Shown here one piece after another: positions 5,818-11,245 of a stretch of 13,628 nucleotides of DNA (the stretch's first letter is position 1; each line of letters opens with the position of its first letter). The DNA comes from Methylorubrum extorquens (GTDB lineage Bacteria; Pseudomonadota; Alphaproteobacteria; Rhizobiales; Beijerinckiaceae): assembly GCA_019695455.1 (NCBI GenBank), contig JAEUAC010000002.1, positions 1 through 13,628 on the forward strand, given 5' to 3'. Both the position numbers and the translations under genes were made by a program. A model generated the notes under the pieces. That model was not told the DNA's origin, did not search any database, and saw only the letters and a list, made by a program, of their open reading frames with translations.

Positions 5818-7161
5818 CTATCGCCGATCCGATTTGCGGCCCTCGGCCGGTCGCCGTCCGTCCGACCCGTCCTCCGGTCCGCGCGGATGCACGGAGGTGC
5901 GGTCCGCGAACGGGAAGGCCAGCCCCTTCTGGACGGCGGCGGCGCCGAACTTCGCGCGGATGCGGTCGATGGCGGCTTCGCGGCGGCTCTCGCCCTGGAC
6001 GGTGACGTCGGCGAGGTCGCCGCGGTCGGCGTCGGCGCCCGGGCAGAGGTCGGAGGCGCCGATGCCGATCAGCCGGAACTGCCGGCCGTCGCATTCCTCG
6101 CGCAGCATGGCGCGGGCCGGCTCGAAGAGGCGGGAGGCGAGCTGGGTCGCGGGCAGCCCCGACCGCGTGCGGGTCGCGAGCTGGAAGTTGCGGTCCTTCA
6201 GCTTGAGCACGACGGAGCGGCCCGCGAGCTCCCCGTGCTTCAGCCGGCCGGAGACCTTCTCGCAGAGCCGCCACAGGATGGGCTCGAGCTCGTCGACGCG
6301 CGACAGGTCGGCCGAGAAGGTCGTCTCGGCCGAGACGCTCTTCGCCTCCCGCGTGGTCTCGACGCGGCGCGTGTCCTCGCCGCGGGCGAGGCGGGCGAGC
6401 CGCTCGCCGTCGCGCCCGAGGAGGCGCACCAGCTCCTCCGGCCGCTTCGCCTGGATGTCGCGGACGAGGCGGAGCCCCGCCCGGTCGAGCCGCGCGAGGG
6501 CGGCCTTGCCGATGCCGGGCAGGATGCCGACGGAGCGCCCGCCGATGACGGAGAGGGCGTCCGTCCGGCCCAGCACGGAGAAGCCGCGCGGCTTCTCGGC
6601 ATCCGAGGCGATCTTGGCCAGGAACTTGTTGTAGGCGAGCCCGACGGAGATCGAGATGCCGATTTCGGCCTCGACCCGGCGGGCGAAGCGCACCAGCGTG
6701 CGGGCGGGCGAGCGGCCGTGGACCCGCTCCGTCCCGGCGAGGTCGAGGAAGGCCTCGTCGATCGAGATCGGCTGGACGAGGGGGGTCAGCTCGCCCATGA
6801 GCGCCCGCACCTCGCGCCCCACGGCCGCGTAGACGTCCATTCGGGGCCGGACGACGACCGCGTGCGGGCAGGCCTTCAGGGCCTTGAACATCGGCATGGC
6901 CGAATGCACCCCGTAGGTGCGCGCGATGTAGCAGGCCGTGGTCGCGACGCCGCGCGTGCCGCCGCCGACGATCACCGGCTTGTCGCGGATGGAGGGGTCG
7001 TCGCGCTTCTCGATCGCGGCGTAGAACGCGTCGCAATCGACATGCGCGATGGTGAGCGCGTCGAGCTCGGGATGGCGGAGCACGCGCGGCGAGCCGCAGC
7101 GGCCGCAGCGGGCTCCCGCCGGCGCGTCGGCGTCGCAATCGCGGCAGATCGCGGCGGTCAT
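5818..7161 (-). CDS. dinB: DNA polymerase IV (Y-family translesion polymerase DinB)
   Basis: 447 residues. An N-terminal extension of about 37 residues carries C6-x2-C9-x9-C19-x2-C22, a zinc-knuckle pattern known in rhizobial DinB but absent from the E. coli enzyme. The polymerase core begins at HVDCDAFYAAIE (40-51); D42 and D135/E136 of SIDEAF are the metal-binding carboxylates, and Y47 is the expected steric gate. NKFLAKIASD (178-187) and the helix-hairpin-helix ILPGIGKAALARL (213-225) follow, then the little-finger domain. QKGLAF (411-416) near the C terminus resembles a beta-clamp-binding motif. The enzyme copies past damaged template bases with low fidelity. The start overlaps the upstream DUF3572 stop as ATGA. 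No alphaproteobacterial SOS box (GTTC-N7-GTTC) was found upstream of the pair. Confidence 0.96.
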   Translation of the reverse strand: MTAAICRDCDADAPAGARCGRCGSPRVLRHPELDALTIAHVDCDAFYAAIEKRDDPSIRDKPVIVGGGTRGVATTACYIARTYGVHSAMPMFKALKACPHAVVVRPRMDVYAAVGREVRALMGELTPLVQPISIDEAFLDLAGTERVHGRSPARTLVRFARRVEAEIGISISVGLAYNKFLAKIASDAEKPRGFSVLGRTDALSVIGGRSVGILPGIGKAALARLDRAGLRLVRDIQAKRPEELVRLLGRDGERLARLARGEDTRRVETTREAKSVSAETTFSADLSRVDELEPILWRLCEKVSGRLKHGELAGRSVVLKLKDRNFQLATRTRSGLPATQLASRLFEPARAMLREECDGRQFRLIGIGASDLCPGADADRGDLADVTVQGESRREAAIDRIRAKFGAAAVQKGLAFPFADRTSVHPRGPEDGSDGRRPAEGRKSDRR

Positions 7162-7445
7162 GGCTCCCAGTCGGCATCCGGCGAGAGCATCGCCCGCGCC
7201 CGGGCGATGTCGGCCGGTGCGACCTCCGCCTCGCCCGCGAGCTCCATCAGGCGCGCCTCGTGCGCCGAGACGTGCTCCAGCACGGCCCCGAGGAAGCCGG
7301 GCTCCCGCGTCGCGGCGCGGATCGTCGCGGGCGAGAGGCCGGTCTCGGCCAGGAAGACGCCCAGGCGTTCCGGGTCGCCCGCGATCCGGCCGAACAGGCG
7401 CAGGGCCAGCGCCTCGGCGTCCACAGACTTATCGGGGCGTGCCAC
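7158..7445 (-). CDS. DUF3572 family protein
   Basis: 95 residues from a GTG start at 7445. This start is chosen because AAAGGAG lies 8 nt upstream of it on the minus strand; the longer version starting at 7469 would put that ribosome binding site inside the coding sequence and has none of its own. The protein is all-helical by eye, with AEALALRLFGRIAGDPERLGVFLAETGLSP, then REPGFLGAVLEHVSAHEARL, then PADIARARAMLSPDADWEP at the C terminus. It matches the small DUF3572 family of alphaproteobacteria, of unknown function and often found near dinB and divK. Its stop overlaps the dinB start (ATGA), so the two are probably co-translated. It is divergent from divK. Confidence 0.85.
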   Translation of the reverse strand: MARPDKSVDAEALALRLFGRIAGDPERLGVFLAETGLSPATIRAATREPGFLGAVLEHVSAHEARLMELAGEAEVAPADIARARAMLSPDADWEP

Positions 7446-7480
7446 GTCGGATTCTCCTTTCATCAACATGTAGCGGCTAG

Positions 7481-7491
7481 GTTTACCTCAA
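7481..7491 (+). promoter_or_regulatory. GTTTACCTCAA motif in the divK / DUF3572 divergent gap
   Basis: An AT-richer 11-mer in an otherwise GC-rich 89-bp divergent region. The same motif with one change (GTTTACCTTAA) occurs on the minus strand just after pleD, at 9337-9327. It could be a shared regulator site. It does not fit the full CtrA pattern TTAA-N7-TTAA here. No clear -35/-10 pair was found for either gene in this gap. Confidence 0.25.
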
Positions 7492-7534
7492 CCCCGGGCC
7501 TCCACCGGCGCATCCGGACAAGAGCGAGCGGGAC

Positions 7535-7912
7535 ATGAACGGCCCGATGAAGAAGACGGTGCTGATCGTCGAGGACAACGAGCTGAACATGAAGCTGTTC
7601 GGCGACCTTCTCGAGGCGCACGGCTACGCCACCCTGAAGACCGGCAACGGGATCGAGGCGATCGAGCTCGCGCGCGCCCATCACCCGCACCTCATCATCA
7701 TGGACATCCAGCTGCCGGAAGTCTCGGGGCTCGATGTCACGCGGTGGATCAAGGAAGACGACGACCTGAAGGCGATCCCGGTCATCGCCGTCACGGCCTT
7801 CGCCATGAAGGGCGACGAGCAGCGCATCCGCGAGGGCGGCTGCGAGGCGTATCTGTCGAAGCCCATCTCGGTGGCCAAATTCCTCGAGGCCGTCCGCACC
7901 TACGCGGCCTGA
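7535..7912 (+). CDS. divK: Single-domain response regulator DivK
   Basis: 125 residues, a stand-alone receiver domain. It is very close to Caulobacter DivK throughout: KKTVLIVEDNELNMKLF (6-22), IIMDIQLPE (54-62) with D57 as the phosphoacceptor, AVTAFAMKGDE (85-95) with T87, and YLSKPIS (106-112) with K109. The acidic pocket pair is E14/D15. DivK is phosphorylated by PleC/DivJ-type kinases and, through DivL and CckA, lowers CtrA activity at one cell pole. The first ATG (7535) has only a weak GAGCGG upstream; an ATG at 7547, matching the MKK start common in the family, has no better site. The gene is 14 bp ahead of pleD, so they form one operon. Confidence 0.95.
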   Translation: MNGPMKKTVLIVEDNELNMKLFGDLLEAHGYATLKTGNGIEAIELARAHHPHLIIMDIQLPEVSGLDVTRWIKEDDDLKAIPVIAVTAFAMKGDEQRIREGGCEAYLSKPISVAKFLEAVRTYAA

Positions 7913-7926
7913 AGCCGGAGCGTATC

Positions 7927-9300
7927 ATGTCGGCACGTGTGCTCGTGGTGGACGATATCGCCACCAACGTGAAGCTGCTCGAGACCAAGCTCGCGGCGGA
8001 GTATTTCGACGTCGTCACGGCCATGAACGGGCGCGACGCGATCGCCATCTGCGAGCAGGGGCTCTGCGACATCGTCCTCCTGGACGTGATGATGCCCGAC
8101 CTCGACGGGTTCGAGGTGTGCCGCCTGCTCAAGACCTCGCCCGTGACGGCCCACATGCCGGTCGTCATGGTGACGGCACTGGACCAGCCGAGCGACCGCC
8201 TGAAGGGCCTCGACGCGGGCGCCGACGACTTCCTGACGAAGCCCGTCGACGACGTCGCGCTGTTCGCGCGCGTCCGCAGCCTCGTCCGCCTGAAGGCCGT
8301 GACGGACGAGCTGCGCGCCCGCCTGCTCGGCTCGCGCGCGCTCGGCCTCGCCGACCCGCTGGTCGCGGCCGCGACCGAGACGGGGCAGAACGCGAGCGTC
8401 CTCCTCGTCGACGACCGGGCGAGCTCCTACGAACGTCTCGCCTCCGCCCTGTCGCAGTATCATCGCGTCGAGGTCGAGCCGAACCCGAGCCTCGCCATGA
8501 TCCGGGCCGCCGAGGGCGATTTCGACGTCGTCCTCGTCAGCCTCGACCTGCAGGATTTCGACGGTCTGCGGCTGTGCAGCCAGCTCCGCTCGCTCGAGCG
8601 CACCCGGCACGCGGCCGTGATCCTGATCGCCGACATGGACGATCGGGCCCGGGTGCTGCGCGGCCTCGACATCGGGGCGCACGACTTCCTGGTCCGCCCC
8701 GTGGACCGCAACGAGCTCGTGGCGCGCGTCCGGACCCAGGTGCGCCGCCGCCGATTCGCCGAACGCCTCCGCGACGGCGTGCAGATCTCGATGGACGCCG
8801 CCGTCACGGACGGGCTCACGGGGCTCCACAACCGCCGCTACCTCGACGTCCACCTCGCGACCCTCTTCGACGCCGCGAGCCGCCGCGGCGCGCCGCTCGC
8901 GCTGCTCCTCCTCGACATCGACCGGTTCAAGTCGATCAACGACACCTGGGGCCACGAGGCCGGCGACGACGTGCTGCGGGAATTCGCCGTGCGCGTGCGC
9001 GGCATGACGCGCAACGTCGACCTCGTCGCCCGGTACGGCGGCGAGGAGGTGGTGGTCGTGATCCCGGACGCCACCGCCGAGGAGGCGCGCTTCGTCGCCG
9101 AGCGCATCCGCGAGCGGATCGGCGGCACGCCGTTCGAGATCCATCGCCGCAGCCGGCGGATCGACGTCACCGTCTCGATCGGCGTGGCGGGCCGCGAGCG
9201 GCAGGACGAGTCCTCGGCCGAGATGGTCAAGCGCGCCGACCAGGCGCTGTATCGGGCCAAGGAGACGGGCCGGAACAGGGTGATGTCGCAGGCGGCGTAA
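7927..9300 (+). CDS. pleD: PleD-type diguanylate cyclase response regulator
   Basis: 457 residues with the REC-REC-GGDEF layout of Caulobacter PleD (454 residues). REC1 (1-125) has D9/D10, phosphoacceptor D53 in LLDVMMP, T83 and K105. REC2 (about 156-272) is degenerate: the acceptor position reads VSLDL, with Ser205 in place of Asp, as expected for PleD's dimerisation adaptor. The cyclase domain (290-457) has DGLTGLHNRRY (295-305), LDIDRFK (329-335) and RYGGEE (369-374). The inhibitory I-site RxxD is intact (R362-N-V-D365). The signature reads GGEEV, not GGEEF. The enzyme makes cyclic di-GMP from two GTP at the cell pole to drive the swarmer-to-stalk type transition. GGAG lies about 6 nt before the ATG at 7927; the frame open further upstream is divK shadow. 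Confidence 0.97.
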   Translation: MSARVLVVDDIATNVKLLETKLAAEYFDVVTAMNGRDAIAICEQGLCDIVLLDVMMPDLDGFEVCRLLKTSPVTAHMPVVMVTALDQPSDRLKGLDAGADDFLTKPVDDVALFARVRSLVRLKAVTDELRARLLGSRALGLADPLVAAATETGQNASVLLVDDRASSYERLASALSQYHRVEVEPNPSLAMIRAAEGDFDVVLVSLDLQDFDGLRLCSQLRSLERTRHAAVILIADMDDRARVLRGLDIGAHDFLVRPVDRNELVARVRTQVRRRRFAERLRDGVQISMDAAVTDGLTGLHNRRYLDVHLATLFDAASRRGAPLALLLLDIDRFKSINDTWGHEAGDDVLREFAVRVRGMTRNVDLVARYGGEEVVVVIPDATAEEARFVAERIRERIGGTPFEIHRRSRRIDVTVSIGVAGRERQDESSAEMVKRADQALYRAKETGRNRVMSQAA

Positions 9301-9332
9301 CCTTAATAGGCCTACAAACGCCGACTTTAAGG

Positions 9333-9347
9333 TAAACAACGCATTAA
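9333..9347. promoter_or_regulatory. Near-consensus CtrA-type site
   Basis: TAAA-N7-TTAA at 9333-9347 matches the CtrA consensus TTAA-N7-TTAA at 7 of 8 fixed positions. It sits in the only AT-rich stretch of the gap, among further TTAA half-sites at 9303-9306 and 9327-9330. It lies 33 bp after pleD, so it would serve a rightward transcript or the 3' side of pleD, not the divK promoter. Confidence 0.3.
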
Positions 9348-9381
9348 AGCGACCTTGAGGCGAATCAGCATTGGATTGGCC

Positions 9382-9539
9382 GGAAGGGCATCATACCTTC
9401 CTCTCGTACCCGACGACGGTCCTTGGGCCGACGTCGAGACTAGCCCTCCGATACTCAGGTCCGCCGCATCTCCTGGGTTTCGAGGGCTAGGCCGGTCCGG
9501 GAGCGGCATCAGCCTCCTCACAGTCGCTCCCGGCCGGCC
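9382..9539 (+). ncRNA. Candidate structured RNA: four stem-loops in series
   Basis: H1: GGAAGG (9382-9387) with CCTTCC (9396-9401), loop 8. H2: CGACG-A-CGGTC (9411-9421) with GGCCG-A-CGTCG (9426-9436), an A.A mismatch and a CTTG tetraloop. H3: 9440-9459 with 9472-9490, about 17 Watson-Crick pairs plus one G.T, one T.T mismatch and one bulged C, loop 12. H4: 9490-9505 with 9525-9539, 15 pairs with one bulged T and a 19-nt loop containing CCTCCTC (9513-9519). Nearly every base from 9382 to 9539 is in a stem or short linker. No good promoter or T-run is seen, so the strand is uncertain; plus is chosen because that orientation places the anti-Shine-Dalgarno-like CCUCCUC in a loop. It could instead be a paired terminator or a mosaic of interspersed palindromes. 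Confidence 0.35.
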
Positions 9540-9553
9540 ACCCTGGGCCGGTC

Positions 9554-9637
9554 GGGCCCGGACATCCCCCGACATCCCCGCTCCACTGCGCGCACCGGCC
9601 CGGCTCGTCCCGGCGCCACGGTGCCGGATGTCCGCCC
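9554..9637. repeat. Bulged inverted repeat with tandem 10-mer
   Basis: GGGCCCGGACATCC (9554-9567) is complementary to GGATGTCCGCCC (9626-9637) except for a 2-nt bulge, with 58 nt between. Inside the left part, GACATCCCCC (9561-9570) is followed at once by GACATCCCCG (9571-9580). The long loop makes a stable RNA hairpin less certain than H1-H4. Confidence 0.4.
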
Positions 9638-9640
9638 GGA

Positions 9641-9765
9641 TGGGCGTGGATGGCCGGAACGAGGCCGGCCGGGACGGTGGGGCTCTTGGGACTCTTCGGG
9701 GCCGTCCGACGATCAGGCGCGCGGCGCCGCTGCGGCTCGGGCCCGGCCATGACGGCGGGGCACGT
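9641..9765. repeat. REP-like dispersed intergenic repeat (rhizobial type)
   Basis: Ends in inverted arms ATGGCCGG (9650-9657) and CCGGCCAT (9743-9750). Translating the minus strand gives AGLVPAIHAHPGG and the plus strand gives GSGPAMTAG. Peptides of this 'LVPAIHA' / 'GPAMT' kind are the recurring false translations of an abundant intergenic repeat in Methylobacterium and other Hyphomicrobiales. The exact ends and the copy number cannot be told from one window. Confidence 0.5.
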
Positions 9766-9770
9766 CCCGG

Positions 9771-10103
9771 TCAGGCGAGCCCGAAGCTCGTCTCGTATTT
9801 CAGGACCAGCAGGGAGGCCGAGACGGCGCCGAAGAGGAGGCGCGTCTTCTCGAGCAGGCGCTCCGCCTCCGTCGGCCGGTCGGCCAGGCGGGCGTCGCGC
9901 ATGATCTCGGCGACCCGCAGGGCGCGGGCGAGGTCGGCGCCCGTGGCGTTCGGCCAGAGGCCGACGAGGAGGCGGGCGAGGTCGCCGGGGGCGCGGCCGA
10001 CCGCGTCGGGGCTGTTCGACAGGTAGGCGGCGATGTGGCTGACGCGATCGCGGCCGACCGCATCGCGGTGGCCCTCGTCAGTCGTTGTCCTCGCGGCCAT
10101 CAC
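9771..10103 (-). CDS. Small protein of unknown function
   Basis: 110 residues. I do not recognise the family. It looks like a real gene because nearly every codon in this frame ends in G or C and the sequence reads as amphipathic helices: SHIAAYLSNSPDAVG, then APGDLARLLVGLWPNATGADLARALRVAEIMRDARLAD, then a C-terminal half rich in Leu (TEAERLLEKTRLLFGAVSASLLVLKYE). No signal peptide is seen; residues 90-101 are hydrophobic but too short for a clear membrane span. The start may be GTG at 10103 or the adjacent ATG at 10100; neither has an obvious Shine-Dalgarno. It lies 97 bp downstream of rpmG in the same direction and is convergent with pleD. Another frame on the same strand is Ser/Arg/Ala-rich shadow. 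Confidence 0.65.
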   Translation of the reverse strand: MMAARTTTDEGHRDAVGRDRVSHIAAYLSNSPDAVGRAPGDLARLLVGLWPNATGADLARALRVAEIMRDARLADRPTEAERLLEKTRLLFGAVSASLLVLKYETSFGLA

Positions 10104-10172
10104 GAGGACAGGATGGGACCGACATGGTCAACGGATCGTTACAGATCGCGTCCAGTCGTCCCGTCGGGTCGT

Positions 10173-10195
10173 AGCGTCGAAAACCGACCGACGCT
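10173..10195 (-). terminator. Hairpin just after rpmG
   Basis: AGCGTCG (10173-10179) pairs with CGACGCT (10189-10195) around a 9-nt loop, 5 nt past the rpmG stop codon. In minus-strand reading the loop contains GGTTTT but no T-run follows the stem, so it may protect the 3' end or act as a weak terminator. The rest of the 10104-10200 gap shows no other feature. Confidence 0.35.
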
Positions 10196-10200
10196 GCGCC

Positions 10201-10368
10201 TTACTTGATCTTGCCTTCCTTGAACTCGACGTGCTTGCGCGCGACGGGGTCGTACTTCTTCATCGACAACTTGTCGGTCATCGTGCGCGAGTTCTTCTTG
10301 GTGACGTAGAAGTAGCCCGTGTCGGCGGTCGAAACGAGCTTCACCTTGATGGTGACGGCCTTGGCCAT
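10201..10368 (-). CDS. rpmG: 50S ribosomal protein L33, cysteine-free form
   Basis: 55 residues, the normal length for L33. Sequence landmarks are MAKAVTIKVKLVSTADTGYF, YVTKKNSRTMTDKLSMKKYD and the C-terminal PVARKHVEFKEGKIK. L33 is a small subunit-surface protein of the large ribosomal subunit near the E site. It contains no cysteine at all, so it is the zinc-independent (C-) form. GGAG sits 6 nt before the ATG on the minus strand. The stop is TAA, while most other genes here use TGA. The 127-bp gap to the NUDIX gene holds small GC-rich palindromes (10380-10395 and 10413-10429) and a lone minus-strand CTTGACC at 10475-10469 that could be a -35 box, without a good -10 partner. Confidence 0.97.
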   Translation of the reverse strand: MAKAVTIKVKLVSTADTGYFYVTKKNSRTMTDKLSMKKYDPVARKHVEFKEGKIK

Positions 10369-10495
10369 GATGTTCTCCAGTCCGGTTGGGCGGACCGTCC
10401 ATGCGATCCGTGGCCGGCTGCGGGCCGGCTGAATTCCGTCGCGCCTCCTTCGCCGATCGGGCGCCGGAGGTCAAGGTTTCCGGGACGCCGCGGGC

Positions 10496-11245
10496 TCAGA
10501 GCGTCTCGCGCACGAAGCGGCCGCGGACCTCGTGGTAGAAGGGCACGGGCAGGTCCGCCCCGAACCCGTCCTCGCTCCGCTTCTCGAGCTCCTTCAGCAT
10601 CACGACCGTGATCGGCGGCAGGTCCAGGCGCTGCGCCCCCTCGATGTCGATCCAGACGAGCTCGACCAGCTCCTTGTCGGGGCCCGTGAAGCCTGGCAGC
10701 TCGGCCGTGATGGCGGTGCGGTCGACGGCGAAGAAGCGGGTGTCGAAGCGCCGCGGCCGCCGGGGCGGCGTGATCGCGCGGCCGACGAACCGGACGGAGG
10801 ACAGGTCGGGCAGGATCGCGTGCTCGAAGAAGCCGGCCCAGGCGCCCGATTCGGGGCCGCGCGGCATGGGCTCCTCCCTGGAGCCGAGCAGGAGTCCGGT
10901 CTCCTCGTAGGTCTCGCGGATGGCCGTCAGCGCCAGCGCCCGGCCGCGTCCGGCCGAGGGGCGGACGGTGCGGGCGAGGAGCGCCGCCTCGACCCGCGGC
11001 AGGAGATGGCCGGAACAGGGCATGCGCCGGTCGTCGGCCTCGATGCGGCCGCCGGGGAACACGAACTTGCCCGGCATGAACTTGTGCGCCTCGTGCCGCT
11101 TGCCCATCAGGACCTTCGGCACCGGCCCCTGCCGGTCGACGATGATGAGGGTGGCGGCGTCCCTAGGCTTCAGGTTGGGCCAGCGGCGCTCGCGGGGGGC
11201 CTCCTGCACGTACTCCGTCAGTCGTGCCGCGTGGTCGTCGCTCAA
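10496..11245 (-). CDS. NUDIX hydrolase with split Nudix box
   Basis: Up to 249 residues. FMPGKFVFPGGRIE (56-69) and TAIRETYEETGLLL (107-120) are the two halves of a Nudix box (GX5EX7REUXEEXGU), separated by about 30 extra residues. E111, E114 and E115 would bind the catalytic metal. Similar interrupted boxes occur in NUDT19-like enzymes, some of which cleave CoA derivatives, but the substrate here is not known. The beginning LKPRDAATLIIVDRQGPVPKVLMGKRH (25-51) is typical of the alphaproteobacterial branch. The start is uncertain: TTG at 11245 has no clear ribosome binding site and overlaps the DUF983 frame by 83 bp; GTG at 11209 has GGAG only 3 nt upstream. The conserved part begins near residue 22, so either start could be right. 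Confidence 0.9.
   Translation of the reverse strand: MSDDHAARLTEYVQEAPRERRWPNLKPRDAATLIIVDRQGPVPKVLMGKRHEAHKFMPGKFVFPGGRIEADDRRMPCSGHLLPRVEAALLARTVRPSAGRGRALALTAIRETYEETGLLLGSREEPMPRGPESGAWAGFFEHAILPDLSSVRFVGRAITPPRRPRRFDTRFFAVDRTAITAELPGFTGPDKELVELVWIDIEGAQRLDLPPITVVMLKELEKRSEDGFGADLPVPFYHEVRGRFVRETL

Larger units (their letters stand above)
9301..9770. other. 470-bp gap between convergent pleD and the small unknown gene
   Basis: No credible protein gene is seen. From left to right it holds: an AT-rich stretch with a near-CtrA site (9303-9349), four stem-loops in series (9382-9539), a bulged inverted repeat (9554-9567 with 9626-9637), a 10-bp tandem near-duplication (9561-9580), and a REP-like dispersed repeat (9641-9765). 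Open frames crossing it on both strands have no family pattern, and one reads through the REP-like repeat. Convergent genes need terminators here, but the amount of secondary structure is far more than two terminators need and none is followed by a T-run. Confidence 0.7.

Noticed and set aside
4445..7177. 910-codon open frame on the minus strand spanning dinB and the exporter
   Set aside because: Arg/Pro/Gly-rich translation without domains; it is a shadow caused by high GC over two well-identified genes in other frames.
5497..7473. 658-codon open frame on the plus strand opposite dinB
   Set aside because: Antisense shadow of dinB and DUF3572; no motif, composition typical of reverse reading of GC-rich codons.
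7446..7534. SOS (LexA) box upstream of the DUF3572-dinB pair
   Set aside because: No GTTC-N7-GTTC or close variant occurs in the divergent gap, so SOS control is not supported by sequence.
7900..9339. 479-codon open frame on the minus strand opposite pleD
   Set aside because: His/Asp/Glu/Arg-rich antisense shadow of pleD, which has full REC-REC-GGDEF landmarks on the plus strand.
9327..9750. Two minus-strand open frames of 82 and 87 codons in the gap
   Set aside because: The 87-codon frame contains the LVPAIHA artefact of the dispersed repeat; the 82-codon frame is built on hairpin arms and starts without a ribosome binding site.
9355..10026. 223-codon plus-strand open frame across the gap and opposite the small unknown gene
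   Set aside because: Passes through all hairpins and the REP-like repeat, no family pattern, and its second half is antisense to a frame with better codon pattern.
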